A DNA stretch of 55,846 nucleotides from an uncultured Prevotellaceae bacterium. Its GTDB lineage: Bacteria; Bacteroidota; Bacteroidia; Bacteroidales; Bacteroidaceae. Of the stretch, positions 15,990 to 23,766 are shown piece by piece; position 1 is the stretch's first letter, and each line of letters opens with the position of its first letter. The DNA is taken from contig CAMZHV010000014.1 of the NCBI GenBank assembly GCA_947307015.1, forward strand, positions 1-55,846, written 5' to 3'. Position numbers and translations under genes: made by a program. Under the pieces are notes generated by a model. It was given only the letters and a program-made list of their open reading frames with translations. It did not search any database and was not told where the DNA came from.

Positions 15990-17324
15990 TTATCCAAGTC
16001 TTGCCTTTATTGCCTCGGTCTCTTTTTCATACCCAGGCTTGCCGAGCAGCGCAAACATATTCTTCTTGTAGGCTTCCACACCGGGCTGATTGAAGGCGTT
16101 GACGCCGAGGAGCTGGCAGTGTATGCCACAGGCGCGCTCGAAGAAATAGATGAGCTGGCCGAGGTGGTAGGCATCGAGGCGTTCGATGGCGATGCGGATG
16201 TTAGGCACGCCACCGTCCACATGAGCCAGCTGTGTGCCCAGCTCAGCCATCTTGTTCACCTCATCGACGCGCTTGCCAGCGAGGAAGTTCAGGCCGTCGA
16301 GATTCTCATCGTCGGAGGGGAAGAGGAGGCTGTGTTCGGACTTCTCCACGCTGATGACCGTCTCGAAAATCGTGCGTTCACCCTCCTGGATCCACTGACC
16401 CATGGAGTGGAGATCCGTGGTGAGGTCCACGCTGGCAGGATAGATACCCTTGTTGTCCTTGCCCTCGCTCTCGCCGTAGAGCTGCTTCCACCACTCGGCG
16501 ATGAAATGCAACTTAGGCTGGTAGTTGGCCAGGATCTCTATCTTCTTGCCCTGTGTGTAGAGGGCGTAGCGAGCAGCGGCGTACTGGGCTGCGGGATTCT
16601 CGGCCAGAGGCTTGGCTGCTGTCTGCTCCATGTCCTGAGCACCGGCCACAAGCTGGGCGATGTCAAAACCGGCCACGGCGATGGGCAGGAGACCTACGGG
16701 TGTCAGCACAGAGAAGCGACCGCCCACATTGTCGGGAATGACGAAACTCTTGTAGCCCTCCTTGTCGGCACATGTGCGGGCTGCACCACGCTTGGCGTCT
16801 GTAATGGCCACGATGACTTTTCTTGCCACATCCTTGCCGCGCTGCTCTTCGCACTGCTTCTTCAACAGGCGGAATGCCAGCGCCGTCTCGGTTGTCGTAC
16901 CGCTCTTGGAAATATTGATGACGCCGAAGCGCTTAGTGCGCAGGTACGCCGTGAGCTCATAGAGGTAGTCCTCGCCGATATTGTTGCCAGCGAAAAGGAT
17001 GGTGGGGTTCGAGCCGTCGTTTGTCAGCCATTGGAAGCTGTTCGACAGCGCTTCGATGACGGCCTTGGCACCGAGGTACGAGCCGCCGATGCCAGCCACG
17101 ACTACGGCGTCACATTCTGCGCGCAACACAGCGGCCGTGGCCTTAATTTCCTCGATGAATTCAGCAGAGATGCTCGAAGGCAGGTGCAGCCAGCCGAGGA
17201 AATCGTTACCAGGGCAAGTGCCCGCTTCCAATGCCTTCTGTGCCTCGGCCACGCGCGGTGCGAGGGCTTCGATGTCGGCAGCGCTCACTACGGGTGCTGC
17301 CTTTCTGATGTCAAGCTTTAACAT
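15990..17324 (-). CDS. pgi: Glucose-6-phosphate isomerase
   Basis: It interconverts glucose 6-phosphate and fructose 6-phosphate. At 444 residues it is the short bacterial form usual in Bacteroidetes. Diagnostic segments are [37 protein letters not shown] (phosphate-binding SxSGTT), [14 protein letters not shown], and [20 protein letters not shown] near the end. A TACCTTTG -7 element lies at 17370-17377. The HAD and asd genes downstream may share its transcript. Confidence 0.97.
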   Translation of the reverse strand: MLKLDIRKAAPVVSAADIEALAPRVAEAQKALEAGTCPGNDFLGWLHLPSSISAEFIEEIKATAAVLRAECDAVVVAGIGGSYLGAKAVIEALSNSFQWLTNDGSNPTILFAGNNIGEDYLYELTAYLRTKRFGVINISKSGTTTETALAFRLLKKQCEEQRGKDVARKVIVAITDAKRGAARTCADKEGYKSFVIPDNVGGRFSVLTPVGLLPIAVAGFDIAQLVAGAQDMEQTAAKPLAENPAAQYAAARYALYTQGKKIEILANYQPKLHFIAEWWKQLYGESEGKDNKGIYPASVDLTTDLHSMGQWIQEGERTIFETVISVEKSEHSLLFPSDDENLDGLNFLAGKRVDEVNKMAELGTQLAHVDGGVPNIRIAIERLDAYHLGQLIYFFERACGIHCQLLGVNAFNQPGVEAYKKNMFALLGKPGYEKETEAIKARLG

Positions 17325-17369
17325 GATTCGGATTAACTATTTATATTGATTCTTTGATTCTTTGCGGGG

Positions 17370-17377
17370 CAAAGGTA
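17370..17377 (-). promoter_or_regulatory. -7 element TACCTTTG for pgi
   Basis: CAAAGGTA on the plus strand lies 46-53 bases upstream of the pgi start codon at 17324. It is back to back with the thiamine operon promoter. Confidence 0.65.
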
Positions 17378-17502
17378 CGGAGAAAACTTGAAAAAGAGAA
17401 AATGAAAGCGTGAAAAATGAATAATTACCTACAATTCTTTCACTTTTTCTTGTTTATTGTTTCTTTTTCCTCTGATAATTTTTCTCTTTTCTTTTTTCTT
17501 CG

Positions 17503-17510
17503 TACCTTTG
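17503..17510 (+). promoter_or_regulatory. -7 element TACCTTTG for the thiamine operon
   Basis: It lies 9 bases upstream of the TPP riboswitch, so the transcript would begin almost at the first base of the aptamer. Confidence 0.75.
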
Positions 17511-17518
17511 CCGCCGAA

Positions 17519-17603
17519 TTATCAAGGGGTGCTCGTCGCATCGGCGGGCTGAGAACACACCCTCGAGAACCTGAAACGGGTAATGCCGACGTAGGAATGA
17601 TAA
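17519..17603 (+). promoter_or_regulatory. TPP riboswitch (THI-box)
   Basis: The conserved core is clear: AAGGGGTGC, CGGGCTGAGA, ACCC, GAACCTGA, CGGGTAATGCCGACGTAGGAA. Helix P1 is formed by TTATCA (17519-17524) and TGATAA (17598-17603). Only 15 bases separate P1 from the ATG at 17619, and there is no terminator hairpin or U-run between them, so translation-level control is more likely than attenuation (inference). It controls the TonB receptor and PnuT genes. Confidence 0.95.
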
Positions 17604-17618
17604 AGTACAGATATCACA

Positions 17619-20015
17619 ATGAAAGCAAGTAAAGGATTGATAGCCTTCGTGCTGTGCGCGACGGCTACTGGAGCGTGGGCGCAGGAGGGCAACGACTCGC
17701 TGCGTCTGGAACACATGCAGGAAATCGTAGTCAGTGGCGTGCGTGTCACCTCAAATGCACCATTCGCCGTAGCAAACATTCAGAAGGCCGAACTACAGCA
17801 GTTCGCCACGACAGGTCGCGAGCTGCCTATCCTGCTGGCCCGCACGCCGGGCATCCTCGCCTGGGGCGAGAACGGATTAGGAACGGGCACGACGTATATG
17901 CGCATCCGCGGTGCCGGCGACTCGCGCATCAACGTGACACTGGACGGCGTGTCGCTGAACTCGCCCGAGGACCAGTGTGTCTTCTGGGCCAACATGAACT
18001 CGTATGCCTCGTTGCTCGGCAGTATTCAGGTGCAGCGCGGCGTGGGCACGAGCACCAACGGCGACGGAGCTTTTGGCGGCACGATAGCCCTTTCGACGGC
18101 TGCGGCCAGCTACCGTCCTACTGGTGAAGTGACCTTTTCCATCGGGTCATACAACACGATGAACTTCGGTGCTTCAGCATCGACAGGCCTCCTATGGGAC
18201 AAGCTGATCGTCGACGCAGCCTGGCATCAGACGATGACCGACGGCTTCCTGCACGGTAGCGACGGGCGCTCAGGCTCCTACTATGGCGGGCTGACCTTCA
18301 TGCCCAACCATCGCTTTACGCTGCGTTACAAGAACATCGGCAACTACGAGCATACGGGACAGGCATGGAATGGTGTCACGGCGGGCGACAACGACTTGAG
18401 CCTCATGGATGGTACATACGGAACAGCGACGGGTATCAAGATCTATCGCGACCTCTTCGACCGCGGCCTCGGCAAGTATAACACGCTGTACGAGACGCTC
18501 CAGTACGCCGATGACGGCAGCTTTGCACAGGATGCCGACGGCAATTACATCACCCAGCGCTATGCCTACAAAGGCGGCTTCTGGTCCCACACCACGGACA
18601 ACTTTTCACAGAATCACAACCTGCTGTCTGCCGTTTGGGACATCAACGACCGCTGGACGGCTACTGCCACGCTGCACTACACCTACGGCTATGGCTACTA
18701 CGAGGAGCTGCGTCCGCAAAACAAGCTGAAGAAATTCGGCCTCGAAAACTTCACTTCTACAGATGGCTCAACTGTAAAAAAGGCCGATTTCATCAGGCAA
18801 AAAGGCCTCGGTCAGCATACCTATGGAGCTGTAGTCAACACGAATTACAAAGTAAGCCGTTGGTCCTTGACGCTCGGTGGTGGCTTCCAACAGTTCCGAG
18901 GCAACCACTTCGGCTATCTCACCTATACCGATAACGACGAACTTGCCGCCAAGATCCTGAGCAACGGTCGCTACCAATACTACGATAGCGATGCCAAGAA
19001 AAGTGACGGCAACGTATACGCCAAGGCCAACTATTTCATCGTTAACACCGAGGAGCGCACGGCCTCCCTCTTTGCCGACCTGCAGTACCGCTATGTTCAT
19101 TACGTTACCGACGGCATCAATGACAAGTTCTATGAAGAAGACAGCCGTTACTACAATCAGCAGCTCGACATAGACAAACGTTACCATTTCTTCAATCCAA
19201 AGATAGGTTTCAACGGTCGTTTCAAGGGCCATCGCGTCTATTGGTCGGCTGCCGTTGCTAACCGCGAACCTGAGCGTAACAACTTCACGGACAACGGTTC
19301 CTATCCCGCTCCAGAGGCCGAGCGCGTTCTTGATTTCGAGCTGGGCTACGCCTATGAGGGTCGAACGTGGCACGCGGGCCTGAACTTCTATAGCATGAGC
19401 TACAAGAACCAATTCGTGCAGACGGGCGAGGTGAGTGATATCGGCGAGAAGCTGACAACAAACATCAAGCGTTCCGACCGCATGGGTGTCGAACTCACCG
19501 CAGGCTGGGACGTCACCAAGTGGCTCTCGCTCGAAGGTAATGCCGCCTTGAGCCAGAACCGCATCCACGACTTTGACGAAGTTGTCGAGGACTGGGACAA
19601 CGGCACGCAGATCATTCATTATGACCAGTCCACGTTGGCCTTCTCGCCTGCGGTCATTTTGAACGGTTTCATCGACTTTCATTGGAAGGGGCTGAGCGCT
19701 ACGTGGCACACCAACTATGTCTCGCGCCAGTACCTGGATAATACGGAGAACCGTGACCGTTCGCTGCCTGCTTTCTCTGTCTCCAACTTACGCCTGCAGT
19801 ACACGTTGCCTTGCCACCGCTTCCTCGCTCTGCGCGAAGTAGTCTTCGGCGCCAACTTCGACAACCTCTTCAACCGCCGCTATGCCTCTGCCGGATGGGT
19901 CTACAGTGCCATCTGCGAGAGTGCAGGCCATACCAATAACAACCGCTATTACCAGATCGGCTTCATACCTTCTGCCGGTTTCACGGCTTTGGGAAGTGTG
20001 ACTTTAAGATTCTAA
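17619..20015 (+). CDS. TonB-dependent receptor for thiamine or thiamine phosphates
   Basis: A signal peptide (MKASKGLIAFVLCATATGAWAQ) is followed by a TonB-box-like segment (MQEIVVSGVRV). The plug domain covers about residues 45-150 (PILLARTPGILAWGENGLGT, IRGAGDSRINVTLDGVSLNS, IQVQRGVGTSTNGDGAFGGT). The 22-strand barrel runs to the C-terminus (ALGSVTLRF). There is no SusC-type carboxypeptidase-like N-terminal domain, so it is a vitamin or metal-type receptor. The upstream TPP riboswitch and downstream PnuT fix the likely substrate; similar operons are known in Bacteroides. Confidence 0.92.
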   Translation: MKASKGLIAFVLCATATGAWAQEGNDSLRLEHMQEIVVSGVRVTSNAPFAVANIQKAELQQFATTGRELPILLARTPGILAWGENGLGTGTTYMRIRGAGDSRINVTLDGVSLNSPEDQCVFWANMNSYASLLGSIQVQRGVGTSTNGDGAFGGTIALSTAAASYRPTGEVTFSIGSYNTMNFGASASTGLLWDKLIVDAAWHQTMTDGFLHGSDGRSGSYYGGLTFMPNHRFTLRYKNIGNYEHTGQAWNGVTAGDNDLSLMDGTYGTATGIKIYRDLFDRGLGKYNTLYETLQYADDGSFAQDADGNYITQRYAYKGGFWSHTTDNFSQNHNLLSAVWDINDRWTATATLHYTYGYGYYEELRPQNKLKKFGLENFTSTDGSTVKKADFIRQKGLGQHTYGAVVNTNYKVSRWSLTLGGGFQQFRGNHFGYLTYTDNDELAAKILSNGRYQYYDSDAKKSDGNVYAKANYFIVNTEERTASLFADLQYRYVHYVTDGINDKFYEEDSRYYNQQLDIDKRYHFFNPKIGFNGRFKGHRVYWSAAVANREPERNNFTDNGSYPAPEAERVLDFELGYAYEGRTWHAGLNFYSMSYKNQFVQTGEVSDIGEKLTTNIKRSDRMGVELTAGWDVTKWLSLEGNAALSQNRIHDFDEVVEDWDNGTQIIHYDQSTLAFSPAVILNGFIDFHWKGLSATWHTNYVSRQYLDNTENRDRSLPAFSVSNLRLQYTLPCHRFLALREVVFGANFDNLFNRRYASAGWVYSAICESAGHTNNNRYYQIGFIPSAGFTALGSVTLRF

Positions 20016-20021
20016 AAACCC

Positions 20022-20636
20022 ATGGATGCAATCCTCAATTACATCACAACGAATTATCTTGATATACTCGGCACAATTTTGGGCTTCCTCTATCTTTGGT
20101 TAGAGTTCCGTACATCTGCATGGATGTGGGTGGTCGGATGCATCATGCCAGCCATCTACATTGTTGTGCTTTATCAGGCTGGCATTTATGCCGACTGTGG
20201 CATGGAAGTGTATTATTTCCTCGCAGGTATCTACGGGCTCATCATTTGGTTACGTGGGAAAACCGAGAAAGGCGAGAAAGTAGAAATCAGCGCTACCCCA
20301 CGCAACCTGTACATTTGGCTGGCTGTGCTGTTCCTCATCTTGTTCGTTGCCATTGCCGTATGCCTCCGCGAGTACACAGACAGTCGAGTCCCATATATCG
20401 ACTCCTTCACCACCTCTCTTTCGATTATTGCCATGTGGATGCTCTCACGCAAGTATATTGAGCAATGGTGGGTATGGTTCGTTGTCGATGCAGTCAGCGC
20501 TGGCCTTTATATTTATAAAGGTGTCTATGGGCGGAGCATACTTTATGCAGTTTACACCCTCATGGCAATCTATGGATTCTACTGCTGGTACAAGCAAATG
20601 AAGCAAAAAACGGCTAAAAATGATGTCGTTTCATAA
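20022..20636 (+). CDS. pnuT: PnuT-type thiamine transporter (PnuC family)
   Basis: This 204-residue inner-membrane protein has about seven hydrophobic segments. The PnuC-family pattern is clear: GTILGFLYLWLEFRTSAWMW, MEVYYFLAGIYGLIIW, and LYIYKGVYGRSILYAVYTLM. It starts 6 bp after the receptor stop and is under the same TPP riboswitch. By analogy with Bacteroides PnuT it should import thiamine by facilitated diffusion with intracellular trapping. A thiamine pyrophosphokinase gene, often third in this operon, is not present here. Confidence 0.92.
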   Translation: MDAILNYITTNYLDILGTILGFLYLWLEFRTSAWMWVVGCIMPAIYIVVLYQAGIYADCGMEVYYFLAGIYGLIIWLRGKTEKGEKVEISATPRNLYIWLAVLFLILFVAIAVCLREYTDSRVPYIDSFTTSLSIIAMWMLSRKYIEQWWVWFVVDAVSAGLYIYKGVYGRSILYAVYTLMAIYGFYCWYKQMKQKTAKNDVVS

Positions 20637-20644
20637 AAAATGAG

Positions 20645-20652
20645 TACCTTTG
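20645..20652 (+). promoter_or_regulatory. -7 element TACCTTTG for the GH105-type gene
   Basis: It lies 9 bp after the pnuT stop and 43 bp before the next start codon. It separates the pectin-type genes from the thiamine operon. Confidence 0.7.
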
Positions 20653-20695
20653 CGCCCGAAGGAATCATTTTTTTAACTAACGAACGACTCAACCA

Positions 20696-23600
20696 ATGAA
20701 GAAAGCTTTGCTATTGATGATGCTGGCAGCGAGCACGGCAGCGTCAGCGGCAGATTATGCCTTCCGACTTAAGAACACTTTGGGCTTCGCCCGTACGGAC
20801 GAGACCGTGGAGGTGGCGGTGCCTGAAGGTACAGACCTCAGCGCTTCGGCCTTACGGACAGAAGCGGGCGAGGTGGTGCCTTTCGAGGCTGTAGGCACAA
20901 ATTCTATACGGTTCCGCGCCACTGTACCGCGCGGAGCCACAACGGGTTATACGCTAAGTAGCGGCACACCGAAAGCTTCGGAGAAGCTGACTTACGCTGC
21001 CGTGAAGATGCCATCGACACGCGCCGACATCGCTTGGGAGAATGATCTCTGCGCCTATCGTATGTATTCCACCGTGCTGCTGAACAATGAACCGAACACG
21101 GCACAGGGCGTGGATGTGTGGTTCAAGAAAAAGGCCATACCCGTCATCGATGATATGTACGGTTTGTCGAACTACCACAACGAGAGCCAGTACGGCGTCG
21201 ACGCCTATTCGGTCAACGGCAAGCGCCTCGGCTGTGGCGGCACGGCGGTCGTTGAGAACGGTCATCTCGTGATGCACAACCCCTACAACACCTGCACAAT
21301 CACGGAGCAGAGTGCACTCCGCTCGGCCTTCACGCTGACATATAATAATGTTCGCGCGAGCGGACAAAGCTACACGAAGACGCTGCACGTGGAGAGCACG
21401 GCCGGAGCACTCTTGAACAAAGCCACCGTGCGTCTCGACGGTCCGGCAGCGACCCTGCGCTTGGCCGTTGCCATCTACCAGCACACCGACATGACCCATA
21501 TTGTGGACGGTGTGCAGTACACCGAAGAGCCGGGCTTGATAGGTTGGGCTGAAGCCAAGAGCGAGGGCAGCATCACCTCTGCTGGTGCCCGCTTCTTCCA
21601 GGGCGCTTACATCCCTCAAAACCTCAACAGCTCTGAACCTCAGAACCTCACCACCGAGGTCATCGACAACCACTTGTGCCTCGTCGTGGACTACGAGGTG
21701 GGCACAGAGCTGACCTTCTACTTCGGCGGCGGATGGACCATCTTCCCTGCCGGACGCTACTCGCAGGACGACGAGTGGTTTGAGGCGCTCAGCCAGTTCA
21801 AGCAGGCCACGGAGTCGCCCCTCATCGTCACATCGATGCGCGACGTGCTCAACCGCGATGATGTCCTTGCCATCCTCAACACCGTCAATGAGACCTGGCA
21901 GGCACGCAACACAACCCACGGCGACTATTTCTGGAACCGTGCCGTCTATCATATCGGCAACATGGCTGCCTACGACGTCACCCAACGCCAGCAATATCTC
22001 GACTACTCCACCGCCTGGGCAGAGAAGTCCAATTGGTGGGGCGCTAAGGGCACCGACAAGAGCCAGTGGCAGTACAAGACCTACGGCGAAGGTGCCAACT
22101 GGGTGCTCTTCGGCGACAATCAGGTGTGCTTCCAAACCTATATCGACCTTTATAACCTTGACCCTGCGCACGACACGAAGAAGATTGAACGCGCACTGGA
22201 GGTGATGGGCTATGAGATCTCAACCAGCGCCGTCGACTATCTGTGGTGGGTGGACGGGCTGTTCATGGTCATGCCCATTATGACTAAGCTCTATCACATC
22301 ACGGGTGACGCCACGTATTTAGATAAAATGTATGCCTACTGGCAGTATGCCAACTCCATCATGTACGACACGGAGACGGGCCTCTACTTCCGCGATGCCA
22401 AATACGTCTATCCCGCCCACAAGACCAATGCGGGCAAGAAGGACTTCTGGGCACGTGGTGACGGCTGGATATTCGCAGCCTTCGCCAAGGTTCTTGACGA
22501 CCTGCCTGCTGATGCCCAGAGTGCCTCGCAATTCCATCGCGACGAATACATCACCTACTACCGTCGCCTGGCTGCTGCCCTCAAGGACTGCCAGCAGGAG
22601 GACGGCTACTGGACGCGCTCCCTTCTTGACCCCGCGCAGGCACCTGGCTGCGAGACCAGCGGCACAGCCCTCAACACCTTCGCTTACGCCTGGGGCATAC
22701 GCAACGGCATCCTTGATGAGCTCGAATATGGCGAGACGCTCGAACGTGCCTGGCATTATCTCACGACTACGGCCCTACAGGAGGACGGCACCGTTGGATA
22801 CATACAGCCCATCGGCGAGAACGCCAGTCCCACGACCACCGTCAAGGCTACCGACTACCACGACTTTGGCGTCGGTGCCTACCTATTAGCAGCCTCTGAG
22901 ATGAGTCGCTTAGCCATCGCCGACCTCGAACTGCCCAAGCTGCGCATGACGGATGTGGCTCTTGATGATGCCCGCCAGCTCACAGTCAGCTTCAACCTCA
23001 TCCCCGACGCCTCCGATGCCTCCGATGCGACACATTACTTCCTCGACGGACAGCCGCTTAATATCGAAAGTATTGATTTGGACAACACCAGCGTCACGCT
23101 CCATCTCGCCGACAGCATTGACTACGGGCTCTACCGCTTCAGCGTTGAAGGCATCCGCACAGCCGAGGGTGGGGCAATGGCCGACAATCAACAGCGCACT
23201 ATCCTTCGCACTGTGCCTCTCGATGGTAAGCAGACGGGTGTCACCATCACGGCTATTGGCTCGCAGAGCGGCAACCCACACTCCAATGTCAACGATAACA
23301 AACTCTCCACGCGTTGGAGCCAAGAGGGCAAGGAGCAATGGATTCGTTTCGACCTCAGAGCGGTGAAAAGCGTGTGGGCTGTGGACGTAGCTTTCTACAA
23401 TGGCAACTCGCGTGTGTTCTATTTCAAGATACAGACGTCCACGGACAACCGCACGTGGACCGACGCCACTGGCGACCTCACCTCGAGCGGCATGACAAAC
23501 GAAATGGAACGCTACCGCTTCGAACCCGTCGAAGCGCGCTATGTGCGCCTGCTCTGCAACGGCAACAGCACCAACAACTGGAACAGCCCCACGGAGATAC

Positions 23601-23761
23601 GCATACGGTTTGGTGAGATTGATGGCCTAAGACCCACCCCCGACCCCTCTCCCGTGGGCGAGGGGAGCTCTGGCGCGGTGTATGACCTCAATGGTCGCCG
23701 AGTCAATCAGCTCCGCAAAGGTATAGTTATTATTAACGGTAAGAAAGTTATAATTAAGTAA
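20696..23761 (+). CDS. Secreted GH105/GH88-type unsaturated uronyl hydrolase with F5/8-type C domain and sorting tail
   Basis: A signal peptide (MKKALLLMMLAASTAASA) leads the 1021 residues. An N-terminal beta domain (about 20-370) resembles the DUF4861-type module. The (alpha/alpha)6 hydrolase domain covers about 395-740, with the catalytic-type Asp in LWWVDGLFMVMP (about 520) and DFWARGDGWIFAAFAKVL (about 583-600), the GH105 hallmark. An F5/8 type C (discoidin) domain lies at about 850-970 (SNVNDNKLSTRWSQEGKEQW). Then come an in-frame palindrome (TPDPSPVGEG) and the tail. The family removes unsaturated uronic acids from lyase products of rhamnogalacturonan or similar glycans. It is next to a BNR_4 protein that may supply such products. 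Confidence 0.85.
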   Translation: MKKALLLMMLAASTAASAADYAFRLKNTLGFARTDETVEVAVPEGTDLSASALRTEAGEVVPFEAVGTNSIRFRATVPRGATTGYTLSSGTPKASEKLTYAAVKMPSTRADIAWENDLCAYRMYSTVLLNNEPNTAQGVDVWFKKKAIPVIDDMYGLSNYHNESQYGVDAYSVNGKRLGCGGTAVVENGHLVMHNPYNTCTITEQSALRSAFTLTYNNVRASGQSYTKTLHVESTAGALLNKATVRLDGPAATLRLAVAIYQHTDMTHIVDGVQYTEEPGLIGWAEAKSEGSITSAGARFFQGAYIPQNLNSSEPQNLTTEVIDNHLCLVVDYEVGTELTFYFGGGWTIFPAGRYSQDDEWFEALSQFKQATESPLIVTSMRDVLNRDDVLAILNTVNETWQARNTTHGDYFWNRAVYHIGNMAAYDVTQRQQYLDYSTAWAEKSNWWGAKGTDKSQWQYKTYGEGANWVLFGDNQVCFQTYIDLYNLDPAHDTKKIERALEVMGYEISTSAVDYLWWVDGLFMVMPIMTKLYHITGDATYLDKMYAYWQYANSIMYDTETGLYFRDAKYVYPAHKTNAGKKDFWARGDGWIFAAFAKVLDDLPADAQSASQFHRDEYITYYRRLAAALKDCQQEDGYWTRSLLDPAQAPGCETSGTALNTFAYAWGIRNGILDELEYGETLERAWHYLTTTALQEDGTVGYIQPIGENASPTTTVKATDYHDFGVGAYLLAASEMSRLAIADLELPKLRMTDVALDDARQLTVSFNLIPDASDASDATHYFLDGQPLNIESIDLDNTSVTLHLADSIDYGLYRFSVEGIRTAEGGAMADNQQRTILRTVPLDGKQTGVTITAIGSQSGNPHSNVNDNKLSTRWSQEGKEQWIRFDLRAVKSVWAVDVAFYNGNSRVFYFKIQTSTDNRTWTDATGDLTSSGMTNEMERYRFEPVEARYVRLLCNGNSTNNWNSPTEIRIRFGEIDGLRPTPDPSPVGEGSSGAVYDLNGRRVNQLRKGIVIINGKKVIIK
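23633..23670 (+). repeat. GC-rich palindromic repeat in frame (TPDPSPVGEG)
   Basis: CCCCTCTCCC-GT-GGGCGAGGGG forms a 10-bp stem with one mismatch, preceded by CCCACCCCCGA. It is inserted between the F5/8 C domain and the YDLNGRRV tail, in the same reading phase as the copies at 499 and 52377. Confidence 0.85.
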
Positions 23762-23766
23762 GTAAT

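Noticed and set aside
16119..17321. 400-codon plus-strand frame opposite pgi
   Set aside because: Antisense artefact of a GC-rich conserved gene; pgi is certain on the minus strand. The frames at 12569-13756 and 20954-22171 were rejected for the same reason.
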